A stretch of 64,000 nucleotides of DNA from Astragalus membranaceus (taxonomy: Eukaryota; Streptophyta; Magnoliopsida; Fabales; Fabaceae), in the NCBI GenBank assembly GCA_039519185.1, contig CM076854.1:150993402-151057401 (forward strand). The letters are read 5' to 3'. The notes below the pieces were generated by a model, which searched no databases, had not been told where the DNA came from, and saw nothing but the letters and a program-made list of their open reading frames with translations. The position numbers and the translations under genes are program-made. This document shows, in pieces, positions 1 through 9,315 of the stretch. Positions within the stretch are counted from its first letter, which is position 1. Every line of letters starts with the position of its first letter.

Positions 1-780
1 AGCAGTATATTACAATAATAGTACAGAGAACACCGGTACTGCAAAATATAAACATAGATGAATAATTAATTTATACAAATATCATTATGTCCATTTTTAA
101 ATAGTTATAAAATAGTGGACTAGCTGACTATAGGATTATCCGATCGAGGCAGATAAATACGGCACATTTCAATTGCCCTTACCAGACGCCTGTATTGACG
201 TACGCTGCGGCATTTAGCTATAGTCAAAGAGTACACTAGTAGTATAACTTTTAATTAAATTTTAGAATTAATATCCATTTATGGCAAACATATGAGTATG
301 AACAAGTGTATGATTAAATTAAAAGCATAACCAGAGTAGTAACCAACAGTTCAAAGTTAATATCTACATTCCTACTTCCACCATCTGGCTCTGATACCAA
401 GAGGGGATCGGAATCAGAAGATAAAAGAAATTAAAGAGACAGAGGGGAAGTAGGGAGCATGCGGAATGCTAAACAAGAATTTTAAAATGCAGAATCAAAA
501 TAACATAGATAAATTAGGAGGCAAAGCCTTCCATATAAGACAGTAAACTGTCTATGAGTTACAGAGATTGCAGATTGTAGAAGAGAAGAGAAGAAGAAGA
601 TTGAAGCTTACAAAGCTCTGGGTTCTCACTAGAACTAGAGAGAGAAGCAGAGAGAATTGTAACTGAAGTGTAAATTGAAGCGTAAGATGAAGCGTGCTTC
701 TAACAGAGGCCTAAGCACGAATATATAATTGAAAAAGGTAGCCGGTTGCAAACCGGATAAAATAGGAATCCTATGCTAGT
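1..780 (-). mobile_element. Ty1-copia remnant on the minus strand: LTR end, primer-binding site and leader
   Basis: Positions 387-399, read on the minus strand, give TGGTATCAGAGCC, the classic initiator-methionine tRNA primer-binding site of plant copia elements. The sequence to its right (about 400-780, CT-rich on the minus strand) would then be the 5' LTR, and 1-386 the untranslated leader. No gag frame is visible within the window to the left, and I cannot fix the outer LTR border because no TG/CA pair with a target duplication is evident. Inference from the PBS and polarity only. Confidence 0.4.
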
Positions 781-1088
781 GACCGGTACTGTGCACTGAA
801 GAATGACCGGTACTGTTTGGCAACGGATGCAAACAAGGAGGAGCTATACGCTAATTTGAAGAAAAGGGGATTAATGCCTTTGGTAGTGGGGGACATGGTG
901 AGGTCCACCAAGGAATAATGCGCAAGCCACCATAATTGAGGGAATAAACATGATTGATGCCTTTGATGGTGGGGGACAAAGTGAGCTCCACCAAAGTTTT
1001 GATTGAGAGGAAAGATTCCTTTGACCAAACCTGCAGAGAAGAAAATAACCTGCAACGAAGGTTAGGAAAAATAAAATAGTTAATAACT

Positions 1089-1254
1089 GAACAGTTTTTC
1101 ATGCCTTTACAGACACTACGATCACCATGTTCAAGGGTGGAGGAATAGTTTTTCATACCACAAGTGGTATTACTATCACCATATTCCAGGGTGTTGTAGG
1201 AACAGTTTTTCGTGTCATTGCTGACACTACAATTACCATGACCCACCTTACTCC
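1089..1254. repeat. Three-copy tandem repeat, units of 54-57 bp
   Basis: Units start near 1089, 1143 and 1200. Each opens with GAACAGTTTTTC or GAATAGTTTTTC and contains a CACTAC/TATTAC block followed by ATCACCAT or ATTACCAT. Copies are imperfect (roughly 65-75% identical by eye). Just to the left, 870-915 and 958-1000 carry another diverged pair sharing GGTGGGGGACA-like and TCCACCAA blocks. Confidence 0.65.
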
Positions 1255-1373
1255 ATGGACTAGAGAATGTGTTTATACCGGGGGGTTACCAGTATCAAAC
1301 GGGGCTAGACGGTACATGATCACAGTTGATCGTCCTCCCGCCGAGTAGGCACCTACCCGATTGCAGCCACACA

Positions 1374-1374
<1 letters not shown>

Positions 1375-1437
<63 letters not shown>
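1375..1437. repeat. (TA)n microsatellite, about 31 units
   Basis: Uninterrupted TA dinucleotides. The homologous position in the LTR at 4653-6731 (about 6030-6050) has only a short TA-rich stretch, so this is probably an expansion within an old LTR copy. Confidence 0.95.
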
Positions 1438-1440
<3 letters not shown>

Positions 1441-2177
1441 CGAGTGTGGGTGACGACCCACGAGGTTAACATACTAGGCGGGATTAGCAATGTGTGCAGT
1501 CGGTGTTATGTTAAAAGTTATGTGTTGCGTTCACCGGGATTAGCAATGTGTGCAGTCGGTGATACGTTAAAAAGGTTTTGTAGTACGGTTCACGGGGATT
1601 AGCAATGTGTGCACTCAGTGTCGTACTGAATTAGAATTCTATCATACGGTTCACCGGGATTAGCAATGTGTGCAGTCGGTGTCGTATTGAGTCAGAATTC
1701 TATCACACGGTTCACCGGGATTAGCAAAGTGTGCAGTCAGTGTCGTGTTAAAATTAAAAGGATTCTTAATTGGACCGAGAGCGTAGATAGGGGTCTTGGT
1801 AGAACTCACTGGGATTGTATCTCATTGTTTATATGTTGTTTTACAGAGAAACAGGGAAGGTGGAGATCCAAGAGGCACGAGTAGGTTGTACTCGGATGGT
1901 TCCTGAGGTCTTAGCTTTTATGCTTAAGTTTATGTTTTCCCTTGTTAGCTATGTATTTATTTCCACGCTTTCTTGTATGATATTGAACACTAAAGTTTGC
2001 TGATGGTTGATGGTCAGAGAACCGTTATGGTCTTATTTATGATTAAGACTGTCTTGTTGATTATTCAGCGAAATTTTATAGTGATGTTCAGTATCTAAAC
2101 AGGAAATAATATCTCTGATGTAGTTAGGGATGGTGCACTTAGGTATTCCTACTAGTTAGAAATACCGGGGTGTTACA
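1436..2177 (+). mobile_element. 3' part of a chromovirus-type LTR, related to the LTR at 4653-6731
   Basis: This segment aligns with the second half of the LTR at 4653-6731. It shares GGGTGACGACCC, a GTATCTCATTGTTTATATG block, GGAAATAATAT and the terminus TACCGGGGTGTTACA. The terminus at 2177 is not followed by a primer-binding site, so it is an orphan LTR end or solo-LTR fragment rather than the 5' LTR of the neighbouring element. It differs from its relative by an internal tandem array (1480-1770). Confidence 0.6.
1480..1770 (+). repeat. Five-copy tandem array, 56-61 bp units, inside an LTR
   Basis: Units begin at about 1480, 1536, 1595, 1656 and 1717. Each starts GGGATTAGCAATGTGTGCA, followed by a variable GTCGGTGTCGTA-like part and ending in GGTTCACC. 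The related LTR at 4653-6731 has only one weakly similar stretch near 6170-6210, so the array arose after the copies diverged. Confidence 0.85.
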
Positions 2178-2842
2178 CAGTGCCAATGATTTTTTTAAAA
2201 GTTGTATAAAATTATTTCATTAGTATTTATTACTAGTTTTTAAATATTACTAGTGTTTTTGACAAATAAATATTTCAAGTGAAATTTTAGAAAAAGTTAA
2301 TTTGTATTTGTTAAAAAAAAGTTATATTCAATTTATTCACAAGGACAATTGTGCCATTTAAAAATGATATATATCATATCCCGTCATGATTTGGTGTGTA
2401 CCAAACACAGGATATGGTAAGTGTCTATCCTTCCACTATCATATCCTGTCTCTATCCTATCATCTATCATATACAGTCTCTATCATATCCTGTGCACCAA
2501 ACGGGCCCTATAGGTGTCCGCACTAAAGACACCCAATCTCTCCTTTAATATTTTTTATAGATATTTTTGATAGATATGATGTGGAGTGATTATGGTGTGA
2601 GAAAGTGTCCAAGTGAAGTGAGTGGGTTTAGTTGAGGGAACCCAAAGATGGTAAGTGGTAGTTAACGCAATTAAAAAAATGTGGAACATGAAGAATTCTA
2701 TCCGGTAAAAAATAGTGGATAGTTCAAAAAAAAACAATAGATAGTGAATAAGCTAATGGATGAATTTTTATAAAAAAAAACTTATATATAATTAGGGAAA
2801 ATTGCCCCACTTGAAAAGTTATTTTGGTTAGAAATATATAAA
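2178..2842. other. AT-rich gap with no gene
   Basis: No coding evidence. Around 2375-2510 the motif ATATGATA/TATCATAT and ACCAAACACAGGATATGG / ATCCTGTGCACCAAACGGGCCC recur in direct orientation. The last motif resembles the end of a small DNA transposon, but no partner terminus with a target duplication was found. Confidence 0.5.
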
Positions 2843-3048
2843 AAAAACTTATTTCGTTGAAGCTCCTTTCCAAGGTGAAGCACTTTGTATGGCAGTTGTG
2901 TCGCAATGTGTTGTCGGTGCAAGCTTCACTTTCTAGGCGTGGGATTGATGTTCAGCTTGTGTGCCCTTTTTGCTCCAATGAGCTAGAGGATGTTACTCAT
3001 CTTTTCTTCACTTGCCCAATTGCCAATTTGAGCTTTGTGGAAACTTGA
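2843..3048 (+). pseudogene. LINE reverse-transcriptase C-terminal zinc-binding (zf-RVT) fragment
   Basis: The + strand encodes a peptide with LSKVKHFVWQLCRNVL, then CPFCSNELEDVTHLFFTCP. This is the W-x-LC ... CPxC ... E-x-HLFxxCP pattern of the zf-RVT domain that follows reverse transcriptase in plant LINEs. Only about 65 residues survive. There is no reverse-transcriptase core, and the frame ends soon after. A dead fragment. Confidence 0.7.
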
Positions 3049-3205
3049 ATTAACATCAACAACCCTCCTGCTATTTGCTTCAGGGTTATAAATTTGGTCC
3101 CAAATCTGAGACGGAAACACCAATTCCGTCCCAACTTTCAGACAGAATTTAGAATCCGTCGCACAATGATAAATAAATTTTACAAAAAAGGTTTGTGGCG
3201 CATAT

Positions 3206-3660
3206 TTGTCGGCTAAATTTGAAGAGTTGTATCAATTCTTCGGTTTAGCTGGGTATGCTCCTAACGACCAATGGAAAACTGACAGGTACAAATATGGGTT
3301 GAGAGAGGATATTGCTCAAAGTCTTAGTTTTTTTCCGAGGACCAACTATGCAGCCATGGTACAACAAGCCTATATTGCCGAAAGTGATTTGGAAAGATTG
3401 TATGCAAGCCAAAAAGTGTTCCATCAGAATAAGAAGGGTACGGGATCATCTGACTCTCAGATGGGTACCAGACATAACTCAGACAAGGACAATTACAAAG
3501 GAAAGCAGGTGCAATCAGTGGATCCCTCCAACTTTAATAATTGTGCTATCTGTGGAAACCGACATCGTGGTGAGTGTCGTTAGTGGACAAATCGGTGCTA
3601 TTATTGCAATGAAGAGGGCCACAATGTAAATGAGTGCCCAGCGAAGAAGAGTTTCAAAGG
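3206..3660 (+). pseudogene. Chromovirus gag fragment with zinc knuckle
   Basis: The frame (no ATG at its start) encodes a gag segment with YKYGLREDIAQSL and ERLYASQKVF, then a basic stretch and the knuckle-like CAICGNRHRGEC. After an in-frame stop at about 3582 a second knuckle, CYYCNEEGHNVNECP, follows in another frame. This is the gag/nucleocapsid arrangement of Ty3-gypsy chromoviruses. It belongs with the chromodomain scrap downstream and the LTR at 4653. Confidence 0.7.
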
Positions 3661-3759
3661 AACACCAGATGCTCATAGGCAGGGACGAGTCAACACTCTG
3701 GATGCGCAGACCATCACACCTAATGACAACTTACTGAGAGGTATGCAATCTCTTTTGAA

Positions 3760-4640
3760 AAGTTAAGTCAGTATATTATATGATTCTGAATTAGATTTGT
3801 CGTCAGTTCAAATTATGAATGAATCCTTGGATGTTTTCCCGGATGAAGTTTCTTCGGTACCTCCATAGTGAGAGGTAGAATTCTCTATAGCATTGATTCC
3901 AAGTATTGGGTCAATCTCTATAGTTCATTATCGAATGTCTCCTAGAATTAAAGGAATTGAAATCCCAACTTAAGGAGTTGATAACCAAGGGGGTTCATTC
4001 GACCGTGTACGTCTCCATGGGGTGTTCCAGTGTTGCTAGTCAAAAGAAGGAAGGTAGCATGAGGTTGTACATTGCTTATGACTTCGAGTGAAGTATCATC
4101 CAGGAAGGACCAATGTTGTAGCCGATGCGCTGATTAGGCAGAAGAGCTATGCCGATAAAGGAAGAAGGCCGTTAGAGTTTGAGCCTGGTGATCAAGTATT
4201 TATAAGATTGTCACCAACGATTGGTACATGTAGAGCATTTTGGGCGAAGAAACGCAGTCCTCGGTATGTTGGACCTTTCCAAATTACCGATCGAGTGGGC
4301 TACTAGCATACCGTATTGCTTTGCCTCCACCATTGTCCAATCTGCATTAGATATTCCATGTGTCTCAAATTGCGTAAGAACATTTCCGATCCGGGTTAGC
4401 CGTTGAATTTTGAGACGATTGACCTTTCACCGAACCTGTCTTTCCAACCTCATCCTAGTTACATCACGGAACGTGGCGAGAGAACGCTTCGGACAAAGAC
4501 AATTCCCATTGTCAGAGTGATTTGGAATGGTTTTTCCACTGAGGAAGCTACTTGGGAGTTGGAGGACGATATGTGAGCATGAAATCCGTATTTATTTTCT
4601 TGAGGAATGTTTGTTCAATTTTGAGGACAAAATTCTTTCA
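3760..4640 (+). pseudogene. Chromovirus pol remnants: RNase H tail, integrase C-terminus and chromodomain
   Basis: After gag the internal region jumps across most of pol. 4088-4306 encodes KYHPGRTNVVADAL (end of RNase H), fused directly to FEPGDQVFIRLSP and RSPRYVGPFQI (integrase C-terminal GPY/F-like region). 4440-4575 encodes IPIVRVIWNGFSTEEATWELE, split here by comment: the VxW ... EEATWE core is the C-terminal half of a chromodomain. The reverse transcriptase and integrase core are deleted. Stops and frameshifts make it non-functional. A G-rich purine tract at 4641-4652 precedes the LTR as a polypurine tract. Confidence 0.7.
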
Positions 4641-4652
4641 AGTTGGGGAGAA

Positions 4653-6731
4653 TGTAACATCCTCAAAATAATTAGTCGAGTTATTTGGATGTTAATCCAA
4701 TTGAATTATTTTAGTACTTGATTAGTAAAATTATTGAGTGCTAAAGTTAATTATTGGTTGTCTTAGGATCGTTAACCGGTTAATACGGATCAAGGACGGT
4801 TTAGAAACGAAATTAGAGATTAAGGGCAATGTGGTCATTTGACCACATTACCACTTAATATAAAAGAAAAGAAAGAAAAGAGAATTAAGAAAGAAAGGAA
4901 AGGAAGCGTGAAACAGAGGAAGAGAAGAGAAAAAGAAGAGGAAAAGAAGAAGAGAAAAGAAGAAGAGGAAAGAAGAAAGAAGAAAGAAGAAGAAGAAGTG
5001 GAAACCAAAGCCCCAAACTTCATCATCATCATCTCCCCTCCATCTTCAAAACCCAAGAACTAGGTGAGCTAAGGTTCCATTTTTCTCTCCCTTTTGGCTT
5101 TCAAATTTCTTAGGGTTTTGTGAGGAATTCCGAATTTGTGTTGATTTCGATCAGTTAATCTTGATTAGAAGCGGTCTTGAGGTGGATTGAACGCGGTTTG
5201 AAGCTCGATTCGAAGTTGGAAGCGAATTGGAGATTCTAGGGTTCGATTGGGGATTTTTGGAGTCTCAGTGATTTCGGCTCGGTATCGACTCTCGCGTCAA
5301 GGGTGAGTTTTACTCACGTTTAGGATTGTTTCGTTTTGAAAATGAATTTTGTGTTGATTGGTTTCGAAAGATTTTGACTCAAAAACCGTTATTTGGAAAT
5401 ATGTCGTATTTTGATAAAATTAGTTTAGATTTAGTTTTTGATTGATTTGATTGATTGTGTGATATTGATTGAATCTGTTTTTCTGGTTGTTTGGACTGTT
5501 TTCAAACAGAATTGAGCGGAATAGCAGATTTCGCGAGAAACCGCAAAATCTGCACTTTCTCAGCACCCATCGCGACGCGAGGCGCATCCATCGCGTCGCG
5601 ACCCCTTCCAGAAATAGTTACAGTTTTGTTTCTGTCACTGTTCGCGTCGCGACAGAATTTGTTCGCGTCGCGACGCTTTGCAGTTTTTCAGCAACTGTAC
5701 TCTGATTTTGTTTTCGCAATAACTTTTGATCCGGGAACCCGATTGAGGTGTTCTAAGATGCGTTTGAAAGATTATTCAGAGGCCTAACTGAATATACAAT
5801 TTAAATGGTAAAATGAACTATTTTTTAAGTTGAAATTGTTTTGAAAAACCGAATAATAGAACTCGTGTGAGGACATGTTTTGTTAAAAAGGAAAACGGAC
5901 TATGAGTCCTATGTGATATTGTATAGTTGATGCGGGATGAATATTATTTCGTCTAAACCGATCATTCTATCTGTTATTATGCAACCGACGCGGGATGTTT
6001 ATTAATTATTCATCTAAACCGGTCTATAATTCCTGATATATATTATATCTAGTCGGGGTGACGACCCCTATGAAATAGCATGCTAGGTGAGGGAAGTCAT
6101 GAGCCCTTGACCTAGGCCCCCATGTGGTTATGTTTTGCCTTTGGGAACTGTACACCTATTGGCTATGTTGGGGTTCACTCAAACTTTCGGCAGTTGGTGA
6201 TGTGCTAGATGTGAAAAAGTTATGTTTGTAATTCATATCGAATTACTAGTGAATATTTGCAATTCAATAACTGAATGGGCAGCTAAAGGTTTCATATATG
6301 AACCGAGAGTGTTAGTAGGGGTCTCAGTAGAACTCACTGAGATTGTATCTCATTGTTTATATGTTGTTGTTTTACCGAGAAACAGGGAAAGAGAGGACCA
6401 CAGAGGCACGAGTAGGTTGAGCTCGGATTGGTTGCTGATGACTTAGCTTTATGCTTAAGTTTATATTCCCTTTCTGTTATCTATGTACTACGACACTATG
6501 ACTTTAGTGTTATGTTTTTCTTCCGCTTTCTTGTATGATGTTGAATACTATAGTTACTGACAGATTATGGTCTGAGTACCGTATGGTCTTGTTTGTAAAT
6601 AAGACTGTTTTGTTTTATTCAGCGAAAAATTCATAGTAGTAGTCGGTGTCCGAGCAGGAAATAATATATCTGATGTTTTAGGAACGGTACACTTAGGTAT
6701 TTTTACTAAATAAAAATACCGGGGTGTTACA
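4653..6731 (+). mobile_element. Full chromovirus-type LTR (3' LTR of the deleted element), 2079 bp
   Basis: Starts TGTAACATCC directly after a polypurine tract (TTGGGGAGAA) and ends GGGGTGTTACA, giving inverted termini TGTAACA/TGTTACA. It holds a purine-rich tract (4860-5000), a cluster of TCGCGWCGCGA palindromes (5570-5673) and GGGTGACGACCC. The partner 5' LTR is absent: sequence left of the gag fragment is a LINE scrap. Reading frames inside it are fortuitous. Confidence 0.8.
5570..5673. repeat. Four TCGCGWCGCGA palindromes in two 21-bp-spaced pairs
   Basis: Copies begin at 5570 (TCGCGACGCGA), 5591, 5642 and 5663 (TCGCGTCGCGA). Spacings are 21, 51 and 21 bp. The 11-mer is a perfect dyad apart from its central A/T. 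These are CpG-dense islands in an otherwise AT-rich LTR. Confidence 0.9.
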
Positions 6732-7218
6732 ATTAGGAAAAAAGTTTGAACACCCTAATGCTAATAGACATCTCGAGAGAAATAGAGATAGAGATAGAAG
6801 AGAGAAGAGGGATAAATGTAATAGATGAATGATGTGATAAGATGAGACACATTCAATGAATTTTTTTGACAAAAATAAATAAAAGATAGAAATAATAAGT
6901 AGTACTCCGCCGAGTTGATTTTTTGAGGTGTTCAAATAGCACCACAAATGTCTTTATTTTGTGTAGATTTTAATGACCCTATTTTGAGAATTTCATAAAC
7001 AAATGTCTTTATTGAACTAGACTTCCAATGGTGAGTGGTATAAATGGAACCAATCTCCTCAAAAACAAATTTGGCTTAATTTTGCCCTTGCCCTCATGTA
7101 AATCTCTTCTCTTTATTAGGCAAAATTATAGGATTAGTCATATTAGGAGGCAAAGAAATCTTGTATTAAGTCATTGTGTAAAAAAAAAAAACCTAATCTA
7201 ATTAATGACGTCTCAATT
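6732..7218. other. AT-rich gap with no gene
   Basis: No coding or repeat structure that I can support, beyond a short purine tract around 6775-6815. Confidence 0.5.
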
Positions 7219-7571
7219 AGGGATGTCAAAACGGGCGGCCCGGCCCGGCCCGGCCCGTTAAGACGAATGCCCGCGAAAAAATGGGCGGCCCGGCCCGGCC
7301 CGTTTACAGCATGCGGGCTAAAAAATCATGCCCTGCCCGCGAAGTGGCGGGCTGGCGGGCTGGCCCGTCAATTAACACTGAATTTTAAAAAAAAAAAAAA
7401 AAAAAAAACGCAAACGGGCCGTTTGGCCCGCCACAGTATTTGGCCCACGGGCTGGCGGGCGAAGCGGGCCGGGCAACGCAGGCTGGCGGGCATCAAAACC
7501 TTAGCCCTGCCCGCCTTTTTTTGGCGGGCCAACGGGCCGGCCCGGCGGGCCAAGCCCGTTTTGACATCCCT
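7219..7571. mobile_element. GC-rich non-autonomous hAT-type MITE, 353 bp
   Basis: Terminal inverted repeats AGGGATGTCAAAACGGGC and GCCCGTTTTGACATCCCT match perfectly over 18 bp. Flanks TCTCAATT (7211-7218) and TCTCAATG (7572-7579) form an 8-bp target duplication with one mismatch, the hAT hallmark. The interior is dense in GGCCCGGCCC / GGCGGGC blocks around a poly-A run (7386-7408), so it can fold on itself and form G-rich structures. It has no transposase. It lies about 170 bp upstream of the probable PUB3 transcription start. Confidence 0.85.
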
Positions 7572-7739
7572 TCTCAATGCTGAACTGCAGTTTTAATTTT
7601 GGCATTTTATGTTTTTAAATATATTTTTCCAACAAAACATTTTCAACTGCAACCGTATTAAGGACCCACCATTTTAATTTTTTTTTTTCCCATTTCTTAA
7701 TTTGATAACATTTTCTCTTTAGTTGTTGGACCAATGGAC

Positions 7740-7911
7740 CCTCTTCCGCAGGCTTTCCAGGTAATTTTGTAGGGAACGTAACACACAGCCATGAGTGAAG
7801 GGGAACAACGCCTTCAGCGACCATTGCAAATCGGTAAAACCCTTTGCTTCGGGAATTGATCTCGATCTGTTTCACCAATTTTGCTGCCTTCCAATTTCAG
7901 AATAATGCATA
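7740..7911 (+). other. Probable 5' leader exon of the PUB3-like gene
   Basis: A less AT-rich stretch ending near ATATAG|GTAGGT (about 7911) looks like a non-coding first exon with a donor site. The acceptor TTTTACCAAAGCAG at 9310 lies 6 bases before the coding ATG. A leader intron of about 1.4 kb is an inference; no transcript evidence is available here. Confidence 0.4.
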
Positions 7912-8589
7912 TAGGTAGGTATGCAACTTCAATTTCATAAAATGCATCTATTTTTTTTTAAATATTTTCATGGCTTTCTCATGTGCCCCTTTTCATTTTT
8001 TGGTTATTTGGGGGATCTTCTGTAGATTTTTTCTAGAAAAATATGAGCTTTGGGGTGGTTTCTTTCTGGGTTTTGTGTGGGTGATATGCATTTGACAAGT
8101 TTGTGCCTTTTTATATGTTATTGATTATTGAAGCTCTTTTTGTGTGATTTTTTTGATTGGTCATTGAAAGTTATAGTCTTTCCATTCGGTTGGTTGAAAA
8201 ACTATGGAGAATTGTCAAAAAGAGGGGCTAATTTGGAGTATTTTATTAATATGTATGTTTCTAGAAGATGAAGAATTCTGTGTAAAAGTTTAAAGCTGAC
8301 TTAGGAATTTAGGATAATTTAACTCTGAAATCCAAAATTTCCTTTTCCTTCAATGGATTTTGACGGCTTGACCTGCATGCACCATTTTCACCAGGCTAGG
8401 TCTCTCTCAGCTATTACATTTGGTGGCTTTTAGTGATCATTGATAAACTCTTTCTAATTTGGTACTGGACCCATTTTACCTGGAAGTAAAATCTTTCTGC
8501 TTTTTTTATTGCAGTTGGTTTCATACTAATATTATCTAGTTTAGCATTGCATTTGAATGCTTATATATTAGAGTCTATAGTTGCTAACT

Positions 8590-8800
8590 CCAAGTTTGAG
8601 TGCGAGTGGTTAACACATCCCATCTTAAGGGACGTACTCGACTAGTACCTAGGTTCGATCTCCAACGATGGAACAAATTGGAGTCGGACTTTATTTACCT
8701 CCTGACGGAACTCTGGATTAGTCAGGGTCCCTTTCCCCTGGACACCGGAGCGGGGTCAAGGACCTCTGGACAAAATAAAGTCTGTCGTTGCTGATCTGTG
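8590..8800 (+). mobile_element. tRNA-like / SINE-like repeat in the presumed leader intron
   Basis: Contains an A-box-like GAGTGGTTAACAC and, about 50 bp later, GGTTCGATCTCC, a close match to the pol III B-box. The tail contains GGAGCGGGGTCAAGGACC. I did not find a poly-A end or convincing long target duplications, so it may be a SINE fragment or another pol III-derived repeat. Confidence 0.5.
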
Positions 8801-9315
8801 TTTTTGCATGAACACAAGCATGCAGTACTAATAGTTACAATATTTCTCAATAATGGAGTCTACTTTAATCACTAATCAATATTGGAGAGTCATATCAGAA
8901 TTGAAAATGTAAGGCTAAAATCAAGGAACCCCCTTCAACTACAGGTGAATTGAAAAAAACTCCCATGTGATTCAAAACATACCAATTTTTTTAGAAGCCA
9001 AAACATACCAGTTTGACTCCTTGAAGGCTTGAACTTATCAAACCATACTATAGACTCCTTTGAAGGGTTATTTATGCTTGCACAAGGGGTTAAATTTATA
9101 CTACTCTACATTGTTTGGTAAGTTTAAGGAATCAAGTTGCTGAGTTTTGAAGCCCATAGACTAAAAGTTTTTCTGCAATTAACCTAAGCTGGTGCATGTT
9201 ATGTGCATTGTAGCAAGAAATAAACACCGAACTATCTTATACATCAGCCTAATTCTCTAATACATATTACGAATTTTTCCATTTAATGTTATATTGTTTT
9301 ACCAAAGCAGGTGAA

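Noticed and set aside
1127..1348. Small + strand frame of 73 codons
   Set aside because: Spans the tandem repeats in old LTR DNA, with no homology or splice context.
7174..7596. 140-codon Ala/Arg/Gly-rich frame
   Set aside because: It is the GC-rich interior of a hAT MITE read in frame; both strands are open because of GGCCCG repeats.
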